Origin: Kribbella antiqua | GTDB taxonomy: Bacteria; Actinomycetota; Actinomycetes; Propionibacteriales; Kribbellaceae | Direction of reading: 5' to 3' | NCBI RefSeq assembly: GCF_004345665.1 | Contig: NZ_SLWR01000008.1 | Coordinates: 1 to 64,000 of the forward strand | Length of the DNA: 64,000 bases | Part shown: positions 50,547 through 58,762 of the stretch, piece by piece | How positions within the stretch are numbered: the first letter of the stretch is position 1 | Layout of the letters: each line of letters opens with the position of its first letter | The notes under the pieces: generated by a model | Told to the model about the DNA's origin: nothing | The model's input: only the letters and a program-made list of their open reading frames with translations | Databases searched by the model: none | Position numbers and translations under genes: made by a program

Positions 50547-51839
50547 TCAGCTACCAGTGCCGATCGACGATGCCTTGGTTTGGATGGCCTTGGCCGTGTC
50601 CGCGGGGGACTGGTTCGCCTTCACCATCTTCTCGATCTCGGTGTCGAAGGCGGTCGCGACCTGCTCCCAGTTCACGATCGCAGGCGGCGCCTTGGCCGAC
50701 TCGAGCTGCTTGCCGAACACCGGCAGCAGCGGGTCACTCGCGATGCTCGGATCCTGCCAGGCGCTCTTCACCGACGGCAGGTCGGACGACAGCTTGAACC
50801 ACGCGGCCTGCGTCTTCGGGTCGGACAGCCACTTGACGAGCTTCCAGGCGCTGTCCTTGTTCTTCGAGTTCTTGAACACGACGAAGTTGGAGCCACCGAC
50901 GAACGACGTCGAGGTCTTGTTCTTCGGGATCTCGAACACCCCGATGTTCGGCTTGATCGCGTCACCGCCGACCTTGGCCACCGACCCGGCCATCCACGGT
51001 CCGGAGATGAACATCGGCACCTGGCCGTTCACGAACTGCGCCTCGGTCTGGTTCGGCGGCAGGTCGGCGCCGGCCAACTTCTCGGTGAAGAAGCTCTGGT
51101 AGTACTTCAGCCCTTCCTGCATCTCCGGCGTGTCGAAGGTGAACTGCTTCTGGTCGTCGGTGGTGAGGTTCGCACCGGCGGACCAGGCGAACGGCATCAC
51201 CGTCTGCCAGGAGCCTTGACCGCCCGGCTGCAGGTTGATCCCGTACTTGGCTCCGGCCTTCTCCTTCATCGCCTTCGCCATCGCCTTCAGGCCGTCCCAG
51301 TCCGTCGGCGGTGTGCTGAACCCGGCCTTGGCCGCCAGGTCCTTGCGGTAGTAGACCAGCCGCGTCTCGACGTACCAGGGAACGCCGTACTGGGTGTCGC
51401 CGACCTTCGTGGTGTCGAGCGCACCGGGGTAGAAGCCGGCGTTGTCGAAGCCCTGTGGGGTCGGGTCGAGCGCGCCGAGGTCGGCGAACTCACCCATCCA
51501 GGTCGTGCCGACCATCGCGGCGTCCGGCACAGTCTGCGCGGTGATCGCGGTGGTGAACTTGTTGTGCGCCGAGTCCCACGGGATCGGGGTGACGGTCACC
51601 TTCACACCCGGGTTGGCTTGCTTGAACTGCTCCATCAGCTTGGGCAGGTTCTCGCCCTCGGTGCCCATCGCCCAGACCGTCAGGTTGCCGGTCGCAGGAC
51701 CTTCGCTGACCGTGGTCGTTGCCTGTGGCGCCGATCCGGAATCCTCCGCGGACCGGCCACAACCGGCCACTGCCAAGGCCGTGGCGGTGATTGCAGCGCT
51801 GCCGATCACCAGCCGGCGGCGGATGCTGTGGGTGATCAT
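50547..51839 (-). CDS. Sugar ABC transporter substrate-binding lipoprotein (second system)
   Basis: A 430-residue family 1 binding protein. The signal ends in the lipobox LAVAGC with C27 lipidated. Landmarks are LTVWAMGTEGENLPKLMEQF, VPDAAMVGTTWMGEFADLG and GKAAM-like FINGQVPMFISGPWMAG (here VNGQVPMFISGPWMAG). It starts nine bases after the LacI gene, so repressor and transporter are cotranscribed. The imported glycan is unknown; linked GH39 and glucoamylase-like proteins suggest a beta-linked oligosaccharide. Confidence 0.92.
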   Translation of the reverse strand: MITHSIRRRLVIGSAAITATALAVAGCGRSAEDSGSAPQATTTVSEGPATGNLTVWAMGTEGENLPKLMEQFKQANPGVKVTVTPIPWDSAHNKFTTAITAQTVPDAAMVGTTWMGEFADLGALDPTPQGFDNAGFYPGALDTTKVGDTQYGVPWYVETRLVYYRKDLAAKAGFSTPPTDWDGLKAMAKAMKEKAGAKYGINLQPGGQGSWQTVMPFAWSAGANLTTDDQKQFTFDTPEMQEGLKYYQSFFTEKLAGADLPPNQTEAQFVNGQVPMFISGPWMAGSVAKVGGDAIKPNIGVFEIPKNKTSTSFVGGSNFVVFKNSKNKDSAWKLVKWLSDPKTQAAWFKLSSDLPSVKSAWQDPSIASDPLLPVFGKQLESAKAPPAIVNWEQVATAFDTEIEKMVKANQSPADTAKAIQTKASSIGTGS

Positions 51840-51848
51840 CTGTTCTCC

Positions 51849-52892
51849 TCAGTCGATTACTGCTGCATCCCCCGGACCCGTGCCACAGCTGTCCCGCAGC
51901 ACGAGTTGTGTCCCCAGTACGTCGTTGCGCGCGCGGGTGCGTTCCCCGGTCACCCGCTCATGCAGTCTCTGCGCGGCCAGTCGCCCAAGCTCAGCCATCG
52001 GCTGCCGAACCGTAGTCAACCCAGGCGACACATACCGAGCCGCCATCACGTCATCCCACCCCGTCACCACAATCTCGTCCGGCACGTCGACCCCACCGGC
52101 GCACAACGTGGCAAGCGCAGCCAGCGCCAACTCATCGTTCGCACACACCAACCCATCGGGAGTCTTCGCTTTCCCACCCGTTGCCTGCAGCACCTTTTCG
52201 GCGACCTCTCGGCCGGCCTCCTCGGTGAGTGGAACACGCTCGGGCTTCGGCACCTGCAGGCCGCGACTCTCGTGGGACTTGGCGAAGCCGGCGTAGCGTT
52301 CTGAGACGTCGTACGAGCTGGCTGGGTCGCCGACGAAGAGGAGGTTGGTGCGGCCGTGGTCGAGCAGTCGTGTGGTGAGCTGCTCGGCGCTCGCCGCGCT
52401 CTCGCTCCGGACCGAGTCACAGCCGGTGACCGGGGGATGGGCGATGAGGACGAGCGGCACCCCGGCCTTGCGCAGGCCCTGGATCGTGGGCAGGTCCAGG
52501 GCGTTGCCGTGGACAACGATCCCGTCGACGCGGCCGGCCAGGTCGCGGACGGTCCGTTCCGGATCCGGGTTTCCGTGCGTCACCGTCATGATCACGCTCT
52601 GGCCGTGTGCACCGGCCCAGCGCTCGTACCCCATCAGCAGGTCGCCGTAGAACGGGCCCGCCAGGTCGGGCAGCACGAGCCCGTGCGCCTCATGTCGTTG
52701 TACCGCGAGGCTGCGGGCGGCGCGCAGCGGTACGTAGTTGAGCTCGCGTGCCGCCTGGTCGACCCTCGCGCGTGCCTTCTCCGACACCGGCCCGGTCCCT
52801 TGCAGCACACGCGAAACCGTCGCGATCGACAGCTTCGCGTGGGCCGCGACGTCGTAGATCGTCGCCGGCCGGCCGGTGGGTCCGGAAGGCAC
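51849..52892 (-). CDS. LacI-family transcriptional repressor
   Basis: A 347-residue repressor. The helix-turn-helix and hinge helix are RPATIYDVAAHAKLSIATVS and YVPLRAARSLA; the sugar-binding domain has GLVLPDLAGPFYGDLLMGYE, ANDELALAALATL and VTGWDDVMAARYVSPGLTTV with VRQPM. It is the first gene of a six-gene minus-strand operon (lacI, binding protein, two permeases, two glycoside-acting proteins). A LacI-type operator 24 bases before the start implies it controls the whole operon including itself. Confidence 0.93.
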   Translation of the reverse strand: MPSGPTGRPATIYDVAAHAKLSIATVSRVLQGTGPVSEKARARVDQAARELNYVPLRAARSLAVQRHEAHGLVLPDLAGPFYGDLLMGYERWAGAHGQSVIMTVTHGNPDPERTVRDLAGRVDGIVVHGNALDLPTIQGLRKAGVPLVLIAHPPVTGCDSVRSESAASAEQLTTRLLDHGRTNLLFVGDPASSYDVSERYAGFAKSHESRGLQVPKPERVPLTEEAGREVAEKVLQATGGKAKTPDGLVCANDELALAALATLCAGGVDVPDEIVVTGWDDVMAARYVSPGLTTVRQPMAELGRLAAQRLHERVTGERTRARNDVLGTQLVLRDSCGTGPGDAAVID

Positions 52893-52915
52893 TGGAACAC
52901 TCCTGGGGGTCAGAG

Positions 52916-52929
52916 TGGAAGCGCTTACA
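52916..52929. promoter_or_regulatory. LacI-type operator
   Basis: TGGAAGCGCTTACA matches the TGnnAnCGnTnnCA pattern bound by LacI-family proteins, with the central palindrome AAGCGCTT. It lies just upstream of the lacI-type gene that leads the operon. Confidence 0.75.
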
Positions 52930-52996
52930 GTTTCGACCCTGCCGTGTCCGGGGTGGTTGGGTCAAGAGCTGGCGTGTCATCTGCGAGGATTGATCG

Positions 52997-53572
52997 GTGA
53001 CCTCAGGCGAACGACAGGACCAGCTGTTTCTGGTTCGGCACGGCGAGACCGAGTGGAGCAAGTCCGGCCGGCACACGTCGACCACCGACCTGCCGCTGAC
53101 CGCCGACGGCGAACGCATCGCCAAGTCGTTGAAGGAACGGCTGGCCGCGGAGACCTTCGACCTCGTCCTCACCTCGCCACGGCAGCGAGCCCGTCGTACG
53201 GCGGAACTCGCCGGCTTCCCGGACGCCGAGGTCGACGAGGACCTGGTCGAGTGGGATTACGGGGACTACGAAGGCATCACCACCGCGGAGATCCGCAAGA
53301 CCGTGCCAGGCTGGACGGTCTGGTCCCACCCGGTGCCCAATGGCGAAACCCCGGCTCAGGTCGCCGCTCGCCTGGACCGCGTCAACGCCCGCATCGCCGC
53401 TATCCCCGGCGACGTCCTCGTCTTCGGCCACTCGCACTGCCTGCGCGGGCTGACCGCCCGCTGGCTGGAACTCGACGTCACCGAAGGCCGCCACTTCGTC
53501 CTCAACACGGCCACCATCTCAGTCCTCGGCTGGGAACGAGGCTCCCCCGCCATCCACCACTGGAACAACTGA
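52997..53572 (+). CDS. Histidine phosphatase family protein
   Basis: A 191-residue phosphoglycerate-mutase-fold phosphatase. The phosphohistidine motif is LVRHGETEWS (about residues 11-20), followed by LTSPRQRARRTAELAGFP, the acid residue in VEWDYGDYEG and the second histidine in VFGHSHCLRGLTARW. The substrate could be a sugar phosphate or other phosphoester. Start GTG 52997. It diverges from the LacI-led operon. Confidence 0.88.
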   Translation: MTSGERQDQLFLVRHGETEWSKSGRHTSTTDLPLTADGERIAKSLKERLAAETFDLVLTSPRQRARRTAELAGFPDAEVDEDLVEWDYGDYEGITTAEIRKTVPGWTVWSHPVPNGETPAQVAARLDRVNARIAAIPGDVLVFGHSHCLRGLTARWLELDVTEGRHFVLNTATISVLGWERGSPAIHHWNN

Positions 53573-53638
53573 CACCCCGCGCCGACCACCCCATCGGCCA
53601 CGCGCACGCCCCAGCCCGGCGTCGCTTCCTGAGTGGCG

Positions 53639-53697
53639 ACTTTGTGCATGAGATCCGTACGGCGACATGCCTGGAGTACGGATCTCGTGCACAAAGT
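53639..53697. repeat. 22-bp inverted repeat between converging genes
   Basis: ACTTTGTGCATGAGATCCGT continuing to AC (53639-53660) pairs with GTACGGATCTCGTGCACAAA continuing to GT (53676-53697); the only deviation is one G-U pair. The loop is 15 bases. It would work as a two-way terminator, but the length and lack of GC bias also suggest a mobile palindrome. Confidence 0.75.
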
Positions 53698-53732
53698 GGT
53701 GACCCCGACCACGGCTGCGCCGGGGTCGGTGG

Positions 53733-54284
53733 TCAGGTGGTGAGGAGGGTGACGAGGATGTCGGCTCGGGCTTGCAGGTGGTCGGGGCGGAGCCGGGCGG
53801 TGTGGTTCAGGGTTGCCTGGCCGTGGAGCGCACTCCAGAAGACCTCGGTGAGCGTCTCGACGTCCACGCCGTCGCGGGCGAACGGTTCCACGGCCTGCCG
53901 GATCTCCCCGAATGCCGCGATCAGCGCAGCCGGAGTTTCGTCGCTGCCGAAGCTCAGGTCGGTACGGCGTACGAACATCGCCTCGTACAGCGCCGGATGC
54001 TCCTCGGCGAACCGCAGGTAGGCGGCCGCGACCTCGCGCAACCCCTCGGCCTCACCCAGCGCGACCGTCAGCTCCTCGACGCCTTCGAGAGCGACGGCGG
54101 TGGTGATGGCGGTCATGTTGGGGAAGTGGGAGTAGAGGACGGGCTGGCTGTAGTCGACCTTCTCGGCGAGACGGCGGGTGGTGACGGCCTCCCAGCCCTC
54201 GGCCTCGGCGAGTTCACGCGCGGTCTGGACGATCAGCCGGCGGCGCTCCTCGCGCGCCCGCTCCCGGCGTCCCTGGCTTGGCAT
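53733..54284 (-). CDS. TetR-family transcriptional regulator
   Basis: A 183-residue repressor. The N-terminal helix-turn-helix spans about residues 15-60: LIVQTARELAEAEGWEAVTT, RRLAEKVDYSQPVLYSHFPN. The C-terminal ligand domain matches the TetR_C group with VAAAYLRFAEEHPALYEAMF. The ATG at 54284 is next to three TAGC...GCTAG palindromes in the divergent region; it probably represses the DUF4267 gene on the other side and itself. Confidence 0.92.
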   Translation of the reverse strand: MPSQGRRERAREERRRLIVQTARELAEAEGWEAVTTRRLAEKVDYSQPVLYSHFPNMTAITTAVALEGVEELTVALGEAEGLREVAAAYLRFAEEHPALYEAMFVRRTDLSFGSDETPAALIAAFGEIRQAVEPFARDGVDVETLTEVFWSALHGQATLNHTARLRPDHLQARADILVTLLTT

Positions 54285-54293
54285 GACTGAATC

Positions 54294-54357
54294 CTAGCAT
54301 CGCTAGACAATCTAGCGACGGCAATGTTAGCGTCGCTAGGAAAATTAGCGCTGCTAG
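54294..54357. promoter_or_regulatory. Three NTAGCnnnGCTAG palindromes, TetR operator
   Basis: CTAGCATCGCTAG (54294-54306), TTAGCGTCGCTAG (54327-54339) and TTAGCGCTGCTAG (54345-54357) share the form NTAGC-N3-GCTAG. A further half-site CTAGCG starts at 54312. They fill the gap between the TetR gene and the DUF4267 gene. Confidence 0.75.
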
Positions 54358-54372
54358 TCAATAGGAGTTCAC

Positions 54373-54792
54373 ATGCGTCGCTTCACCACGGTCCTCACCG
54401 TCCTGCTCGGACTGTTTCCGGTCTCGTTCGGCCTGCAATACGTGCTCGATGGGCCCGGCGCCGCGGCCGGCTTCGGCATCGACCCCTGGCCGACCGGCGT
54501 CGCGGCCGGCTACTTCGCCGTCAAAGGCATCCGCGACATGGTCCTCGGCCTCAACTTCCTGGTCCTGCTCGCTCTCGGCCAGCGCCGCGCCGCCGGGATC
54601 CTGATGGCTGTCGCCGTACCGATCGCCTTCACCGACGCGATCGTCGTACTCACCCACGGCGGCAGCCTCGCCACCGCCCTCGGCATCCACGTCCTCACCG
54701 GCCTCATCGTCCTCGCCGACGCCTGGCTCCTCCTCCGCGAACGCCCCGCCGCGGAGACCTCTCACCCGACCCCGGTGCCGGCCCACTCATAA
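54373..54792 (+). CDS. DUF4267 membrane protein
   Basis: A 139-residue protein with four membrane helices, of the DUF4267 family: FTTVLTVLLGLFPVSFGLQY, the FGIDPWPTG loop, GYFAVKGIRDMVLGLNFLV and the C-terminal HVLTGLIVLADAWLLLRE. The role is unknown. ATG 54373 has AGGAG nearby (54364-54368). It is divergent from the TetR gene with operator-like palindromes in between, so it is probably an inducible membrane protein. Confidence 0.85.
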   Translation: MRRFTTVLTVLLGLFPVSFGLQYVLDGPGAAAGFGIDPWPTGVAAGYFAVKGIRDMVLGLNFLVLLALGQRRAAGILMAVAVPIAFTDAIVVLTHGGSLATALGIHVLTGLIVLADAWLLLRERPAAETSHPTPVPAHS

Positions 54793-54799
54793 AGCTCGA

Positions 54800-55204
54800 T
54801 CAGCCGGGGAGGGCGTTCCACTGGGCGAGGGTGGAGGCGAGGAGGGTTGCTGTTGGGAGGTTGTCGAACTCGTCGCGGCTGACGAACTTCGCGTCGCTGG
54901 CGTCGTCACCGGCCTTCAGTTCGCCGCTGACCGCGAGCGCTTCGTAGTCGCGGATCACGTAGAGCTGACCCTTCGGGCCTTCACGTTCGACCTCGCCGAC
55001 CAGCGCACCGACCTCGACGACGAGCCCGGTTTCCTCGGCGACCTCGCGGGCGACCGCGGTCGGATCGTCCTCACCCGGCTCGACCCGGCCGCCGGGCAGA
55101 GACCACAGTCCGCGACTGGGTTCGTTGGCCCGGCGAACCACGAGCAGCCGGCGCTGGTCGTCGTACACGAGAGCCCCGACACAGTCGACGCGGTGCGCAT
55201 TCAT
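54800..55204 (-). CDS. NUDIX hydrolase
   Basis: A 134-residue pyrophosphohydrolase. The Nudix box GX5EX7REUXEEXGU is seen as GGRVEPGEDD..AVAREVAEETGLV (about residues 37-60). It may clean up oxidised nucleotides or act on nucleoside diphosphate derivatives. ATG 55204 is the natural start; a longer reading to 55234 lacks support. Convergent with DUF4267, 7 bases apart; divergent from the PHP gene. Confidence 0.9.
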   Translation of the reverse strand: MNAHRVDCVGALVYDDQRRLLVVRRANEPSRGLWSLPGGRVEPGEDDPTAVAREVAEETGLVVEVGALVGEVEREGPKGQLYVIRDYEALAVSGELKAGDDASDAKFVSRDEFDNLPTATLLASTLAQWNALPG

Positions 55205-55242
55205 GCCACCACACGATAAGCGCGCCCGACCCAACCACAGTG

Positions 55243-55292
55243 CGGTTTCCGGAAGAAAATCGTCGCCTGGTGCAAATTTTCTCCGGAAACCG
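55243..55292. repeat. Long inverted repeat in the NUDIX/PHP divergent region
   Basis: CGGTTTCCGGAAGAAAAT (55243-55260) and ATTTTCTCCGGAAACCG (55276-55292) pair over 17 bases with a single extra A in the left arm and a 15-base loop. It may be an operator, a cruciform or a REP-like element; both neighbours diverge from it. Confidence 0.7.
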
Positions 55293-55393
55293 ACCGAGGT
55301 GGGGAAGGGCTGGGGACAACCGGCCGGGTTCTGGGGGTGGACGCGGATAGCATCAGCGGTGAGAGATCACCTTCGAAGGGACCCGGACCGCTC

Positions 55394-56275
55394 GTGCGCA
55401 TCGACCTGCACACCCACTCGAACCGCTCGGACGGCACCGACCCGGTGGACGTCCTGCTGGCGCAGGCCAAGCGGGCGGGCTTGGACGTGATCGCGCTCAC
55501 AGATCACGACACGGCCGACGGGTGGGCCGACGGACGGCGTGCCGCGGAGGAGCTCGGCATCGGATTCGTCCCCGGCCTCGAGATCTCGTGCAAGCTCAAC
55601 GGCATCAGCGTGCATCTGCTCGGCTACCTGCCGGATCCGTCGTACGGGCCGCTCGCCGAGGAGCTGCGGATCGTCCGCGACGGCCGCACCGACCGGATCC
55701 CCTCGATCGTCGCCCGGCTGAACAGCCTCGACGTACCACTGACCGTTGATGAGGTCCTGGCCCAAGCCACCGGTACGCCGTCCGTCGGCCGTCCGCACGT
55801 GGCCGACGCGCTGGTCGCCAACGGAACGGTCGCCAACCGGAGCGAGGCATTCGACCGCTTCCTTGCCGACGGCAAGCCGGGCCACGTGTCGCACTACGCG
55901 ATAGAGCCGAGCCGCGCGATCGATCTCGTCCGCGAGGCCGGCGGCGTACCGATCATCGCCCACCCGTGGGGCCGGTCGAGCTACCGGGTGATGACCAAGG
56001 GCACGATCGCCAAGCTGGTCGAGGAGCACGGCCTGGCCGGCATCGAGGTCGACCACCAGGACCACTCCGAAGAATCCCGTACGGCGTTACGCGGCATCGC
56101 GGAGGATCTCGGCATCATCTACACCGGCTCCAGCGATCACCACGGCGTCGGCAAGATCGACCACGACCTGGGCGTCAACACCACCGAGCCGGAGCAGTTC
56201 GAGCGGCTGCTGGATGTTGCCAAGAGCAACGCCGCGGCGAGTGCGGCGACGGTGCCCGAGGCTTTCCTGCTGTGA
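55394..56275 (+). CDS. PHP-domain phosphoesterase
   Basis: A 293-residue metal-dependent phosphoesterase of the PHP family, similar to 3',5'-nucleoside bisphosphate phosphatases and TrpH/YciV. Metal motifs are RIDLHTHSNRSDGT, ALTDHDTADG, FVPGLEISC, VPIIAHPWGR and GSSDHHG. The GTG at 55394 begins right before RIDLHTH, as the family does; GTG 55337 would add 19 residues. It leads an overlapping three-gene operon with MarC and a RecB-like nuclease. Confidence 0.88.
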   Translation: MRIDLHTHSNRSDGTDPVDVLLAQAKRAGLDVIALTDHDTADGWADGRRAAEELGIGFVPGLEISCKLNGISVHLLGYLPDPSYGPLAEELRIVRDGRTDRIPSIVARLNSLDVPLTVDEVLAQATGTPSVGRPHVADALVANGTVANRSEAFDRFLADGKPGHVSHYAIEPSRAIDLVREAGGVPIIAHPWGRSSYRVMTKGTIAKLVEEHGLAGIEVDHQDHSEESRTALRGIAEDLGIIYTGSSDHHGVGKIDHDLGVNTTEPEQFERLLDVAKSNAAASAATVPEAFLL

Positions 56276-56889
56276 ACAGCGTCATCAACCTGGGGTTGCT
56301 CAGCGAGGTCTTCGTCACGCTGTTCGTGATCATGGACCCGCCGGGCACGGTGCCGGTGTTCATCTCGCTCACCGCGGGCCAGCCGCGCGCGGTGCGGAAG
56401 AAGGCCGCGTGGCAGGCGGTGCTGGTCGCGTTCGGGGTGATCGTGGTGTTCGCCGCCTTCGGGCAGCAGATCCTGCACAACCTCGGCATCACGCTGCCGG
56501 CGCTGCAGTGCGCGGGCGGTCTGCTGCTCCTGCTGATCGCGCTGCAGTTGCTGACCGACACCGCGGAGGATCCGGTCCAGACGAAGAACGTGAACATCGC
56601 CTTCGTCCCATTGGGTACGCCGTTGCTGGCCGGGCCGGGCGCGATCGTCGCCACGATGGTCTTCGTGCAGCAGGCGGACGGCGCGGTCCCGGACGTAGTC
56701 GCGATCGCGGTCGGCATCATCGCGATCCACCTGGTGCTGTGGCTGACGCTGCGATTCTCTGGTGTGATCATGCGGATCCTCGGCGAGAACGGCGTACTCC
56801 TGGTCACCCGGATCGCGGGTCTGCTGCTGAGCGCGATCGCCGTACAGCTCGTCGCGGACGCGGTGACCGACTTCATCAAGGCCGGCTGA
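56272..56889 (+). CDS. MarC-family membrane protein
   Basis: A 205-residue protein with six predicted helices. The family signature FVIMDPPGTVPVFISLT follows the first helix, and the symmetric FVPLGTPLLAGPGAIVATMV opens the second half. MarC proteins are of unknown transport function, despite an early link with antibiotic resistance. GTG 56272 overlaps the PHP stop (GTGA), and its own stop overlaps the next start by one base. Confidence 0.92.
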   Translation: MNSVINLGLLSEVFVTLFVIMDPPGTVPVFISLTAGQPRAVRKKAAWQAVLVAFGVIVVFAAFGQQILHNLGITLPALQCAGGLLLLLIALQLLTDTAEDPVQTKNVNIAFVPLGTPLLAGPGAIVATMVFVQQADGAVPDVVAIAVGIIAIHLVLWLTLRFSGVIMRILGENGVLLVTRIAGLLLSAIAVQLVADAVTDFIKAG

Positions 56890-57779
56890 TGGACGACATG
56901 CTGCCGGGGATGCCGACGAGGTTGTTCGTCGCGACGCCGACGAAGCTGCTCAACTTCGCGGATTGCAAGCGGAAGTACCGCTACACCTACCTGGAGACGC
57001 CACGGCCGCCTAAGGGTCCGCCGTGGGCGCACAACACCGTCGGTGCCGTCGTCCACGAGGTGCTCGCCGACTTCTTCGGTCGCTGGCCCGCTGCCCGTCG
57101 TACGCCGGATGAGGTCGTCGCCAAGATGCGGTCGAGCTGGCGGAGCGAGGGCTTCCGGGACGAGGTGCAGTCGCTGGATTGGCGGGATCGCTCGACGTCC
57201 ATGGTGCTGACGTATTTGCGGGATTCCGACCCGTACTACGAACCGCGCGGCGTGGAACGTACGGTCGCCTTCACCACCACGCGGGCGTCCCTGCGCGGCC
57301 GGGTGGACCGGATCGACGAGCGCCCTGCCCCGGACGGAAGTGGCGAGACGGAGCTGGCGATCGTCGACTACAAGACCGGTCGCCGGCCGCTGACCTCGAC
57401 GGATGCGCGGTCGTCGCTGGCGATGGCGTTGTATGTGCTGGGCGCTCGGCGTGTGCTGCACAAGGCGTGTACGCGCGTCGAGCTGCACCATCTTCCGACC
57501 AATTCGGTCGCGGCCGCCGACCACGACGACGCTTCGCTGTCTCGGCACCAGGGCCGCGCCGAGTCCATCGCGGATGACGCGGCCGCTGCTGAGGCGCGCT
57601 GGCATGAAGGTCTCACGCCGGCCGAAGCCGATGCCGTCTTCCCACCTGAGCCTTCCCCTCTCTGCGGGTGGTGCGACTTCGTCCGTATCTGCCCCCAGGG
57701 CCGCCGAGTCGCCCCACCCCGCGACCCCTGGTCCGGCCTCGACGACCTCACTCCCATCCCGGACGCCGAAGCCAGCTGA
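56889..57779 (+). CDS. RecB-like PD-(D/E)XK nuclease with probable Fe-S cluster
   Basis: A 296-residue stand-alone nuclease domain. Motifs are KLLNFADCKRKYRYTYLE, GAVVHEVLADFF (helix with the first acidic/His residues), GRVDRIDE and the core AIVDYKTGRRP. Four cysteines, C26 and C259/C262/C268 (CGWCDFVRICPQ), have the spacing of the iron-sulfur cluster of AddB/Cas4 nucleases. No helicase is fused and no cas genes are nearby, so it is not taken as Cas4. It overlaps the marC stop by one base. Confidence 0.88.
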   Translation: MDDMLPGMPTRLFVATPTKLLNFADCKRKYRYTYLETPRPPKGPPWAHNTVGAVVHEVLADFFGRWPAARRTPDEVVAKMRSSWRSEGFRDEVQSLDWRDRSTSMVLTYLRDSDPYYEPRGVERTVAFTTTRASLRGRVDRIDERPAPDGSGETELAIVDYKTGRRPLTSTDARSSLAMALYVLGARRVLHKACTRVELHHLPTNSVAAADHDDASLSRHQGRAESIADDAAAAEARWHEGLTPAEADAVFPPEPSPLCGWCDFVRICPQGRRVAPPRDPWSGLDDLTPIPDAEAS

Positions 57780-57868
57780 TCCCTTATCCGGGTCATGCCA
57801 GCGGCGTGTGCGTGGGATGACAGCGAGAGGTCGGACAGTTTGGGGGTGACTGAGAGGGGTTGCCTGCC

Positions 57869-58705
57869 ATGACTGCGAAGACCGTGAACAAGCTGGCTGT
57901 GCCGGGGGCCACGTTGCATTACGAGATCACCGGATCCGGCCCGGTGCTGCTGCTCATCCCGGGCGGCGGGACGGATGCGGGGATTTTCGACGGCATCGTC
58001 GGGCAGCTCGCCGCCGACTACACCGTGGTGGCCTACGACCCGCGCGGCAACTCCAGAAGCCCGTACGACGGTGAGCCCACCGACGAGCGGGTCGACCAGT
58101 CGGCCGAGGACGCGCTGGCCCTGATCACCGAGGTCGGCCGCGGCGAACCGGCGTACGTGTTCGGCAGCAGCTCAGGAGCGATCACCGGCCTCGAGCTGAT
58201 CACCCGGTGGCCGGACCGCGTGCGGATGCTGGTCGCACACGAGCCGCCGGCGGTCGAAGTACTGCCGGACGCCGAGGACGCGCGCGCGTTCTTCGAGGAC
58301 GTCTACGACACGTACCACCGCGACGGCCTCGATGCCGCGGACCTGCTGTTCGGGGTCGGGACCGGCATGGACCAGGACGAGCTGCCGCCGCCGGAGGACC
58401 TGCTGCCGGAGTTCCTCGAGCTGTTCCGCCGGATACGGGCGAACGCGGGGATCTTCTACGAGCACAAACTGCTGCCGTACACCCGGTACGAGCCGGACCT
58501 GGCCGCGCTGGAGGCCGTCGCGGACCGGATCGTTCCCGCGGCGGGACTGGTCTCCGCGGAATACCTCCCCGGTCGGCCGATCCAGGTGATCGCCGACCAC
58601 CTCGGCTGGCCGGTCGTCACGTTCCCGGGCGGCCACGTCGGGTACTCGAGCCATCCGGTCCCGTTCGCGACCCTGCTGGCTCGCGTGCTCGAGGCCGAGC
58701 TCTGA
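57869..58705 (+). CDS. Alpha/beta hydrolase
   Basis: A 278-residue serine hydrolase. Motifs are the oxyanion LLLIPGGGTDAGIF, VVAYDPRGNSRSP, the nucleophile elbow FGSSSGAITGLEL and the histidine in FPGGHVGYSSHP. Substrate unknown; similar actinobacterial proteins are annotated as esterases or haloperoxidase-like. ATG 57869 with GAGAGGGG 11 bases upstream is used; a TTG at 57860 is possible. A strong hairpin follows its stop. Confidence 0.88.
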   Translation: MTAKTVNKLAVPGATLHYEITGSGPVLLLIPGGGTDAGIFDGIVGQLAADYTVVAYDPRGNSRSPYDGEPTDERVDQSAEDALALITEVGRGEPAYVFGSSSGAITGLELITRWPDRVRMLVAHEPPAVEVLPDAEDARAFFEDVYDTYHRDGLDAADLLFGVGTGMDQDELPPPEDLLPEFLELFRRIRANAGIFYEHKLLPYTRYEPDLAALEAVADRIVPAAGLVSAEYLPGRPIQVIADHLGWPVVTFPGGHVGYSSHPVPFATLLARVLEAEL

Positions 58706-58708
58706 TCC

Positions 58709-58750
58709 ACCGGCCCGGGCGCGGTCTGAGGGGTCCTCGCCCGGGCCGGT
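58709..58750 (+). terminator. Terminator after the alpha/beta hydrolase gene
   Basis: ACCGGCCCGGGCG (58709-58721) and CGCCCGGGCCGGT (58738-58750) form a perfect 13-bp GC stem with a 16-base loop, starting four bases after the stop; the sequence after it (TCGCTATTTG) is weakly T-rich. Confidence 0.75.
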
Positions 58751-58762
58751 TCGCTATTTGAG

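Noticed and set aside
56889..57779. Cas4 adaptation nuclease
   Set aside because: The cysteine pattern fits, but no other cas gene or array is in the window; the RecB-like label is safer.
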